9,004 nt of DNA from Ruminococcaceae bacterium UBA6364 (GTDB lineage: Bacteria > Bacillota > Clostridia > Oscillospirales > Acutalibacteraceae). The notes beneath the pieces were generated by a model, which had not been told where the DNA came from, searched no databases, and saw nothing but the letters and a program-made list of their open reading frames with translations. Of the stretch, positions 1 to 5,681 are shown piece after piece (within the stretch, counting starts at the first letter, position 1; each line of letters begins with the position of its first letter). The stretch is from positions 1 through 9,004 of the forward strand of contig DJRI01000162.1 of NCBI GenBank assembly GCA_002440045.1, given 5' to 3'. A program made the position numbers and the translations under genes.

Positions 1-319
1 CAAAAACTCTGCGCGCGTATTTACCGAACATAAGCATAAAGCAGGAATCCCACAAAAACATATGCCCGTTAAACGCGGCGTCGATATAAGGCGCAACAAA
101 GCCGTTTTTCTTTGTAGGCTTTTTGATGTTTTTAAAAGCTATTTCCCACGCCTTGTAATAGCACTCAACGGCGTCGGGGTTACCGTCCCAAATAGGCTCG
201 GGCAGCATATCTTTAATTTTTTTAAAGTCTAAAGGCTTCGTATTATCTGCCGGCGCATTTACAAAACGGTTTTTTTCAAAATATAAGTCGGGTATATATG
301 TGTTGATGTATTCTGCCAT
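1..319 (-). CDS. Probable (alpha/alpha)6-barrel glycoside hydrolase, MGH1/GH63-like (N-terminal fragment)
   Basis: Partial gene: 106 codons are visible from an ATG at 319, then the frame runs off the left edge. The start is supported by a GAGGG Shine-Dalgarno (324-328) four bases upstream and a gap of only 9 bp after the stop of the preceding gene. No signal peptide is visible; the N-terminus (MAEYINTYIPDLYF) is soluble, which suggests a cytoplasmic enzyme. Residues about 40-106 carry a pattern I associate with six-hairpin glycosidases of the MGH1/GH63 type: an E-P-I-W-D segment, an amphipathic helix (A-V-E-C-Y-Y-K-A-W-E-I-A), then N-G-F-V-A-P-Y-I-D and F-L-W-D-S-C-F-M. The W-D-[ST] element recurs near the sugar-binding subsite of such barrels. 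The catalytic acids would lie outside the window. Substrate is unknown. The family call rests on remembered sequence character, so it is moderate; coding status is near certain. Confidence 0.62.
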   Translation of the reverse strand, partial: MAEYINTYIPDLYFEKNRFVNAPADNTKPLDFKKIKDMLPEPIWDGNPDAVECYYKAWEIAFKNIKKPTKKNGFVAPYIDAAFNGHMFLWDSCFMLMFGKYARRVF

Positions 320-328
320 AAAACCCTC

Positions 329-3013
329 TTAAAATTCGATTTTACTTACTCTTCCGTCAAAATCCGAAAGATAAACCGCGCCGTCGCCCAAAAAGACCGC
401 TCCGAAAACAGGCGCGCCTATTTCGGATTTTTTAATTTCTTTGCCGTCGGTTGAGATTTCATAAAGAACGCCGTCGGAGGCGGCAAACACAATGTTGCCG
501 TCTTTTGTTAACTGCGGCGAGGTTTCAACGGTTCTTGAGCCTTTTCCCTTATAAGGCGCGGTATATACAAGCGCTTCGCCCGTGATAAATTGCCACAAAA
601 TTTCGCCCTTTGCAATATCAAAGCCTATTACGCCCTTGTCTGCCGTGGGGATTATTGCAGTATTGCCGATAACAAGTATCTTTCCGCTGACAGCAAAATT
701 ATATTGGCTGTAGCTTGTCTTTTTAAGAATTTCGCCTGTTGCAACGTCAAAAACCATTATTGCAGAAGAGTCTGCGACAATGCCGGTTTTGCCGTCGATA
801 AGAGCGGGCGTGGACGTTCTGAAGCGAATGTCGGAGTCTTTGTTTTCCCAAAGCTTTTTGCCCGTTTTTTTGTCAAGACCCACAAGCGCGTCCCAATGAG
901 AGCTAACAAGAAGCACGTCGCCCGCAACGACAAATTCCGCAGGGGAGGACTCGCCGTAATTTCTTATATTTTCCCAAATTACGTCGCCGCTTTTTGCGTC
1001 AAGCGCGGTTACGCCCGCGGCACAGCCCGTATAAAGCACGTCGCCGTCAAGGCAAATGCCGCTGCTTGAAGAAAGCGCGCTTCCTAAAGACACTGTTTTT
1101 TCCCAAACAAGCTTGCCCGTTTCTTTTTCAAGGCAATAAACCGTTCCGCTGCAGTCCTGTGCGAAAATATATTCGCCGCTTTCTTTTATGTTGTTTTTAA
1201 TTGAGTTTTTCGTTTTAAAGAACCATAAAAGCTTTCCGTCTTTTTCATTAAGACAGCTTACCCCGCAAGAGATGGGATAGCTTTCGTCGTCGGTGCCGAT
1301 AAACACCTTGCCGTCACTTAAAAGAGTGTCGCAAAACAGCGCTCTGCCCTCAACGCGCGAAGTCCACACGGCGTTTGAAACGTCGCTTTTTGCGCCGTCA
1401 AAATCATAATACGTCATTTTTGACGTGATGCCGCCGTCTTTGTCGATATTAACCGTTCTTGTTGCCGAAACAGAAGAGTCAATACCGCCGCAGTCGGGGC
1501 GCGCCGTGCTTATTTCGAGCACGCCGAGATTATCGGTAACGTAGTTGTAGTGATAGTGGCCGAAAACCCACGCAATAATATTGTGCTTTCTTAAATCAAG
1601 CTCTTTTCTGTCAAAAGATATAACATAATCGGAGGAATAAGGCTTGTTGTGATTGAAAATTATTACCTTCATATCGTCCGATGTGTTTTCAAGGTCTTTT
1701 TCAAGCCAGCGCCAGCGTTCGTTTCTGTTATAGTGCGGTTTATAATCGCTTCCGTCCTGGAACGGCGTAATTACATAATGAACGTTTCCGACCTCAAACG
1801 AATACCACACGGGACCGAACCGACTTTCAAAGAAACTTTCGCTGTACTCATATTCTTTGACATAATCGTGGTTGCCTATTACATATCTTACGGGAACGCC
1901 TACGGTCTCATTGTTCAGTTCTAATTCGTGTCTTGCGATTCCCTGTTCATAGCAAAGGTCGCCCGTATGTACCAAAAACGCGGCGTCGTCTTTTTTTACC
2001 GTTTCTTTTATATAATCAAACCATTCCAAATCGCTTTTAAAGCTTATTTCGGTATCCGAAATCTGCACAAAGGAATGAGCCGCGCCCTTTTCGATTTTTG
2101 ATTTTGTAAGCACAAAATCATATCCCTTTTGCTTGTCTTTGTGGGCAATCAAATAAAATTCTTCACAGTCGTAGCCCGCAGGCGTTGTAACTGTTATAAA
2201 AGCCGTTTTTGAGTAGCCCGTCAGCTTATATTCACCGTTTTCGTCGGTTTTTACAACGTGTATGCCGTCGGTTACGCTGACATCTGCAACGGGATTGCCC
2301 TCAAACGTCACCCTGCCGGAATATCCCGTTCTGTAGCCGCGCAAATATACAAAAAGATAAGCGCCCGCAACCGCGACTACCGAAAGAATAATTCCCGCTA
2401 AAAGAATCCTGCCTGCTTTTTTGTCCATAAAATCCCCATCTCCCACAAAAAAATATTTTTTTATTAAAAATACCGCAAGGCTTACGCCTCCGCAAAGTAC
2501 CATAACAAGAATCGGGCTTGCTTTAAACTTTCTTAAAACAAAAAACGCCGAAACAAAAAGGATAAATCCCAAAATATTAAAGCTTTCGGCTTTAAACGAT
2601 TCGCCCGAAAAAAGAACGTTTAAAAGAACGGTAAGCCCAGCCGACGCTATAAGCGCCGCAACGCACGGTCTTAAAGACGCAAGAACGGAGCTTAAAACGC
2701 TCAAATTCTTATATCTGTAATAGACAAACGCAAGAAGCGAAACTATTATAAGCGACGGGAAAATACACCCTGCCGTCGCCGTGAGCGCACCTAAAAATCC
2801 CGCAACTCTCATTCCGACAAAGGTTGCCGAGTTAACGGCTATGGGCCCCGGCGTCATTTCGGCGATGGTTATAAGGTCGGTAAACTCCGAAATCGTAAGC
2901 CACCCGTATTTATCGACCGCCTGCGCCTCGATAAGCGGCATTGCGGCATAGCCGCCGCCTATGCTGAAAAGCCCTATTTTTAAAAAGCATAAAAAGAGTT
3001 CAAGAAAAATCAT
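329..3013 (-). CDS. CHR (chromate transporter) domain fused in frame to metallophosphoesterase and PQQ-like beta-propeller
   Basis: A single 894-residue frame that reads as two proteins joined. Residues 1-195 are a whole short-chain CHR permease: an FSIGGGYAAMPL motif near 17-28, the M-T-P-G-P-I-A-V-N signature near 53-61, and several membrane helices ending near 187. A second hydrophobic anchor (about 202-224) follows Met196. Next come a beta-sandwich like the MetallophosN domain (about 231-303) and a calcineurin-like phosphoesterase (about 315-500) with G351-D352, G380-N381-H382-D383, H455 and G485-H486-Y487-H488 as probable metal ligands. Motif I is D320-T-E322, not D-x-H. From about 557 to the end, roughly seven propeller blades repeat the D-x-x-x-G-x-x-x-W pattern of PQQ-like repeats. 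The ATG at 3013 is preferred over GTG at 3022: it has AAGGAG eight bases upstream and overlaps the preceding stop as ATGA. The phosphoesterase is inferred to act outside the cytoplasm; its substrate is unknown. The fusion may be real, a stop loss, or an assembly error. Confidence 0.8.
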   Translation of the reverse strand: MIFLELFLCFLKIGLFSIGGGYAAMPLIEAQAVDKYGWLTISEFTDLITIAEMTPGPIAVNSATFVGMRVAGFLGALTATAGCIFPSLIIVSLLAFVYYRYKNLSVLSSVLASLRPCVAALIASAGLTVLLNVLFSGESFKAESFNILGFILFVSAFFVLRKFKASPILVMVLCGGVSLAVFLIKKYFFVGDGDFMDKKAGRILLAGIILSVVAVAGAYLFVYLRGYRTGYSGRVTFEGNPVADVSVTDGIHVVKTDENGEYKLTGYSKTAFITVTTPAGYDCEEFYLIAHKDKQKGYDFVLTKSKIEKGAAHSFVQISDTEISFKSDLEWFDYIKETVKKDDAAFLVHTGDLCYEQGIARHELELNNETVGVPVRYVIGNHDYVKEYEYSESFFESRFGPVWYSFEVGNVHYVITPFQDGSDYKPHYNRNERWRWLEKDLENTSDDMKVIIFNHNKPYSSDYVISFDRKELDLRKHNIIAWVFGHYHYNYVTDNLGVLEISTARPDCGGIDSSVSATRTVNIDKDGGITSKMTYYDFDGAKSDVSNAVWTSRVEGRALFCDTLLSDGKVFIGTDDESYPISCGVSCLNEKDGKLLWFFKTKNSIKNNIKESGEYIFAQDCSGTVYCLEKETGKLVWEKTVSLGSALSSSSGICLDGDVLYTGCAAGVTALDAKSGDVIWENIRNYGESSPAEFVVAGDVLLVSSHWDALVGLDKKTGKKLWENKDSDIRFRTSTPALIDGKTGIVADSSAIMVFDVATGEILKKTSYSQYNFAVSGKILVIGNTAIIPTADKGVIGFDIAKGEILWQFITGEALVYTAPYKGKGSRTVETSPQLTKDGNIVFAASDGVLYEISTDGKEIKKSEIGAPVFGAVFLGDGAVYLSDFDGRVSKIEF
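2437..2443 (-). promoter_or_regulatory. Internal Shine-Dalgarno-like site for a second start at the CHR/phosphoesterase junction
   Basis: GGAGATG matches the consensus GGAGGTG at six of seven positions and sits eight bases before an in-frame ATG (2426-2428). The protein starting there (699 residues, ending at 329) begins MDKKAGRILLAG, a typical short positive N-terminus followed by a signal anchor. It would contain the whole phosphoesterase and propeller. The same bases also encode the linker V-G-D-G-D-F of the fused frame. Independent initiation here is inference, but it would give a conventional anchored phosphoesterase even if the upstream CHR part is also translated through. Confidence 0.5.
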
Positions 3014-3594
3014 TTTTTGCACTCCTTTTTAACTTTTATTAAAGCCACCAAAGCACCCAAAAGCGCCGCCGCGGCAATTACCGCGATTACGTTTACGTTA
3101 AAAAAGAACACCGCCGTGAACGCCGCAACCGCAATAATTATGTGAAGAGCCGATTTTTGCTTTAAAATTTTTAAAAACAAATCGCACACAACGTCAAAAA
3201 TAACTGCGGCAACGCCCGCCTGCATACCCTTTAAAACGGTTGCGACATATATGTTTTGAGAAAACGCCGCATAAAACAGTGAAATTACCGAAAGTATAGC
3301 TATCGGCGGAATGATTGTGGCAATTACCGCAACCGCCGTTCCCAAAAGGCCGCTGATTTTGTAGCCGACAAGAATAGCGGCGTTAACCGCAATTGCGCCC
3401 GGTGACGACTGCGCGATTGCCGTAAGGTCAAGCATTTCGTCGTCGTCAATCCATTTGTATTCGTCGACAAACTTTTTCTTCATAAGCGTAACTATGACAA
3501 AGCCGCCGCCGAAGGTAAACGCGCTTATGTAAAGCATTGTAAAAAACAGCTTTAAAAGCGGTTTTTTTTCTGAATTTGTTTTTTCTTTATCCAT
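3010..3594 (-). CDS. Chromate transporter (CHR) family protein, short-chain, first of pair
   Basis: A 194-residue hydrophobic protein of the half-size CHR type. Residues 25-35 carry the TFGGGFVIVTL motif. Residues 57-75 carry the second family signature as A-Q-S-S-P-G-A-I-A-V-N, where the common form is T-P-G-P. Hydrophobic helices follow at about 82-110, 117-142, 149-165 and 167-187, ending in a basic tail (K-V-K-K-E-C-K-K). Short CHR proteins are usually encoded as adjacent pairs that function together, and the next gene supplies the partner. CHR members export chromate in characterised cases, but many in anaerobic Firmicutes have no known substrate, so chromate export is not asserted. The frame is open upstream to 3630, but ATG 3594 is preferred because the extension would run into the terminator hairpin. 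The Shine-Dalgarno is weak (AAGAAGA, about six bases upstream). Confidence 0.9.
   Translation of the reverse strand: MDKEKTNSEKKPLLKLFFTMLYISAFTFGGGFVIVTLMKKKFVDEYKWIDDDEMLDLTAIAQSSPGAIAVNAAILVGYKISGLLGTAVAVIATIIPPIAILSVISLFYAAFSQNIYVATVLKGMQAGVAAVIFDVVCDLFLKILKQKSALHIIIAVAAFTAVFFFNVNVIAVIAAAALLGALVALIKVKKECKK
3020..3027 (-). promoter_or_regulatory. Ribosome binding site deciding the start of the second CHR gene
   Basis: AAGGAG (3022-3027) lies eight bases before ATG 3011-3013. The alternative GTG (3020-3022) overlaps the Shine-Dalgarno itself and so cannot be served by it. The chosen ATG overlaps the TGA stop of the upstream CHR gene (3010-3012) as ATGA, the usual arrangement for translational coupling of two subunits made in equal amounts. 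Confidence 0.75.
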
Positions 3595-3609
3595 TAATAT
3601 TCTTCTTTT

Positions 3610-3653
3610 AAAAAAAGCAGCCGCAGGCAAACATTGCTTATTCGGCTGCTTTT
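3610..3653 (-). terminator. Rho-independent terminator (or attenuator) between the gyrase/LCP cluster and the CHR cluster
   Basis: An 11-bp perfect inverted repeat, AAAAGCAGCCG (3613-3623) and CGGCTGCTTTT (3643-3653), encloses a 19-base loop. On the minus strand the GC-rich stem is followed by seven T residues, the classical terminator form. It begins three bases after the stop of the 98-residue gene and ends 16 bases before the CHR start. It is therefore well placed to end the gyrB-gyrA-LCP transcript. It leaves no room for an ordinary promoter between the hairpin and the CHR gene, so read-through or regulated attenuation is possible. Confidence 0.88.
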
Positions 3654-3655
3654 AA

Positions 3656-3952
3656 CTATTTCAAAAACCCGTTTAAAAAGAAAGGCACAAAAACACTTTC
3701 GGACACGGCGACAGAAGCCGGCCTTTCCGAGATATTAAGGCATATTTCGGTTGTGATGAAAGCCGCCGAAAAAACAACTATAAGAGCCACGGCTATAAGA
3801 ATTTTTCTTATAATTTCACGCTTTCTTACGGCGCGGCTTTCGCCTATAACATATTTGTTAGAGCCGAGGTCGCCCGGGTAATTAACGCAAAAGCCGTAAT
3901 AGCTTTTTCTTTTAATTACATCTTCTTTTTTGCCTTTTCCTTTAAAAATCAT
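3656..3952 (-). CDS. Small single-pass membrane protein of unknown function
   Basis: A 98-residue protein I do not recognise. Residues 1-50 are hydrophilic and strongly basic (GKGKKEDVIKRK, then S-R-A-V-R-K-R-E-I-I-R-K just before the membrane). Residues 51-70 form one hydrophobic helix (ILIAVALIVVFSAAFITTEI). A short segment of about 28 residues follows, ending in a hydrophobic patch (V-F-V-P-F-F-L). By the positive-inside rule the N-terminus should be cytoplasmic and the tail extracellular. A Y-Y-G-F-C-V-N-Y-P-G-D-L-G segment in the cytoplasmic half looks more conserved than random linker, but I cannot assign it. ATG 3952 has AAGGAA eight bases upstream. It lies 22 bp after the LCP stop and immediately before the terminator, so it is probably the last gene of that transcript. 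A role linked to the LCP protein is only a guess from position. Confidence 0.72.
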   Translation of the reverse strand: MIFKGKGKKEDVIKRKSYYGFCVNYPGDLGSNKYVIGESRAVRKREIIRKILIAVALIVVFSAAFITTEICLNISERPASVAVSESVFVPFFLNGFLK

Positions 3953-3974
3953 AAAGAATTTTCCTTAAAAGTTT

Positions 3975-5678
3975 TCAGTTTTGATTTTTGTCTTGGTTTT
4001 TGTCTTCGCCCTCTTTTTCGCCGCCGTCGGGGTTGGGGTCTAAAGCGGGCTCTGTTACGTCGGTGTCGGTTGCAGGCTCTGTTACTTCGGTCTCGGGCTC
4101 TGTTACGTCTGTTTCGCCCGCGCCGCTTTCTGAAACGTTTTGCGTATCGGAAATGCTTTCAGAAACAGGGCTTGTGCTTTCTGTTGTGTCGGAAACTGCT
4201 GCTGTGGTGTCGGGCGAGTCAATCGGCGTACTGCCGCCGCCCGAGTTATTTCCGCCTGTTGCAGAGCGGCCTTTATAAATATCTATAATCGTTCTTCTGT
4301 TTTCTTCAAGAGTTATGTTTGAAGAACCGTAGATTTCTGTCTGCAAAACGTGCGCCGCAAGCTGATAGTCGATAACCCAAATCCACGAGCCGTTTATACT
4401 TCCGCTGTCGCGTGCTTCCGCGTTAGGCATTTGAAGCTGGCTTCTTTCGTAATTGACCCAGCCGCCCATAAGGGCTTTCATTCCGAGCGATAAAATTTCA
4501 CTTGAAGAAAAACCCGTGTCGACATAAGGCAAAACAGTGTCAACATACTTGTTGAGGTTAGTAAGAGACGCCGACTTAAATTCATCCATAATCGCGTTTA
4601 TAACCTGGCGCTGACGTCTTGTTCTGCTGACGTCCGCGTCGGCGTCACAGCCTCTTACTCGGCTGAAAATAAGCGCCTGTTCGCCGTTTAATCTGACGCT
4701 TTCGCCAACGGGCATACTTATATGATAACGGTTTTCGATATAGTTTGCTTCATATTCCTGAACCTTGACGGTAACGCCGCCCATAGCGTCGATAACCGCT
4801 TTAAACGACTCAAAGTTGACCATTACATAGTTGTCGATTTTAATCTTATAGTCGTTCTGAATGGTGTTTATAAGGCAGTCCGTTTCGCCTATGGAATATG
4901 CCGCATTAAGCTTTCTGAAATATTCATTGCCGTCGTTATTTATATAGGTATAGCTGTCTCTGAACATTGAAATAAGCTTAATCTGTTTTGTTTTTTTGTT
5001 AAGAGAAATGAGCATCATAACGTCGGTATTGCCGGCGTTCACGCCTTTACGGCTGTCCGCGCCGATAAGCAAAACGTTAATCACGTTTTTGCTTGACATA
5101 ATGCTGTCTTTGCCGCCCGACGTTGCCCATTCTTTAAGCGCTTCAAGATAGCCCGTCGCGTCAATTGCGCCGTCAAGCTCGGTAAAATCGGTATCCTCGT
5201 CATAAATAATATCGTCTGCGCTTATTGGGTCGTCAATATTTTTGCCCATGCTGTTAAGCTTTTTAATGACGAACGCCGCGCCGAATATTCCGAGAATAAT
5301 TACTATGCACAAAATAACGGCAACAATGCTTACAACGGTCTTTTTGCCCTTTGAAAGCCCCTTAAACCACACGGCAATTCTTTTAAAAGGATTTTTTTCC
5401 TTTTCGGTTTTGCTTGAAATATCAACAAATTCGCCGTTCTTTTTCATGGGCGGCACAGTGGGATTTTCGCCTGCTTCGCCGTCCGAAGAAATTTCTGCGG
5501 TCTCTGCCGTTTCTTCACCGATGTTTTCGGTTATTTCTTCATTTTGCGCGCTTTTTTCTTCTGAAGCTTCTTCGTTTTGTGAAGAAGCCTCCGCTTTACT
5601 GCCGACGGTTTTTAAAAGCTCAAGATAATCGTCATCTGCCGCATTATCTTTTCTGATGTTATCTTTCTCTTTCGCCAT
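3975..5678 (-). CDS. LytR-CpsA-Psr (LCP) family protein, probable cell-wall polymer transferase
   Basis: A 567-residue protein. Residues 1-112 are an unusually long, Glu/Ser/Ala-rich cytoplasmic region turning basic just before the membrane (K-G-L-S-K-G-K-K). Residues 113-138 are one transmembrane helix. The LCP catalytic domain covers about 198-370: N-V-L-L-I-G-A-D-S-R (D208, R210), N-T-D-V-M-M (D219), S-M-F-R-D-S-Y (R240, D241), K-L-N-A-A-Y near 256, and the arginine cluster S-R-T-R-R-Q-R-Q (351-358). These match the residues that bind the polyprenyl-pyrophosphate donor in the family. LCP enzymes transfer undecaprenyl-linked teichoic acid or polysaccharide to peptidoglycan on the outer membrane face. 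Residues about 475-567 are a Ser/Thr/Glu/Pro-rich, presumably disordered tail with three V-T-E-P units. The start follows GGAGG, eight bases upstream, inside the end of gyrA. The polymer moved is not predictable. Confidence 0.93.
   Translation of the reverse strand: MAKEKDNIRKDNAADDDYLELLKTVGSKAEASSQNEEASEEKSAQNEEITENIGEETAETAEISSDGEAGENPTVPPMKKNGEFVDISSKTEKEKNPFKRIAVWFKGLSKGKKTVVSIVAVILCIVIILGIFGAAFVIKKLNSMGKNIDDPISADDIIYDEDTDFTELDGAIDATGYLEALKEWATSGGKDSIMSSKNVINVLLIGADSRKGVNAGNTDVMMLISLNKKTKQIKLISMFRDSYTYINNDGNEYFRKLNAAYSIGETDCLINTIQNDYKIKIDNYVMVNFESFKAVIDAMGGVTVKVQEYEANYIENRYHISMPVGESVRLNGEQALIFSRVRGCDADADVSRTRRQRQVINAIMDEFKSASLTNLNKYVDTVLPYVDTGFSSSEILSLGMKALMGGWVNYERSQLQMPNAEARDSGSINGSWIWVIDYQLAAHVLQTEIYGSSNITLEENRRTIIDIYKGRSATGGNNSGGGSTPIDSPDTTAAVSDTTESTSPVSESISDTQNVSESGAGETDVTEPETEVTEPATDTDVTEPALDPNPDGGEKEGEDKNQDKNQN
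4048..4106. repeat. Three in-frame direct repeats encoding V-T-E-P units of the LCP tail
   Basis: GGCTCTGTTAC occurs at 4048-4058, 4075-4085 and 4096-4106, at spacings of 27 and 21 bases. Both spacings are multiples of three, so each copy encodes V-T-E-P in the C-terminal tail of the LCP protein. This is a coding microrepeat of a low-complexity extracellular linker, which could change length by slippage or recombination. It is not a mobile or regulatory repeat. Confidence 0.7.
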
Positions 5679-5681
5679 TTT

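Noticed and set aside
590..1200. Plus-strand open frames of 159 and 68 residues opposite the propeller domain
   Set aside because: They lie wholly opposite a strongly supported gene, have no Shine-Dalgarno, and show Cys/Asn/Lys-rich composition without any recognisable motif. They mirror the codon pattern of the minus-strand gene.
3014..3022. GTG start at 3022 for the second CHR gene
   Set aside because: It overlaps the AAGGAG Shine-Dalgarno. ATG 3013 has correct spacing and forms an ATGA overlap with the preceding stop.
3595..3630. Upstream extension of the first CHR gene to a start at 3630
   Set aside because: The extra 12 codons lie within the terminator hairpin and have no Shine-Dalgarno. 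ATG 3594 gives the usual N-terminus.
3780..3830. TATAAG-like -10 element on the minus strand inside the 98-residue gene
   Set aside because: No acceptable -35 element lies 16-18 bases upstream (the sequence there is GC-rich), so a promoter cannot be supported.
4048..4106. Short regular repeats as a possible CRISPR or recombination array
   Set aside because: There are only three 11-base copies, spaced in codon multiples inside a coding tail, with no spacers of constant length. They are simple protein repeats.
3988..4322. Plus-strand frames opposite the LCP tail, including a Ser/Val-rich repetitive one
   Set aside because: The repetitiveness comes from the V-T-E-P and Ser/Glu-rich tail on the other strand, so this is a shadow frame.
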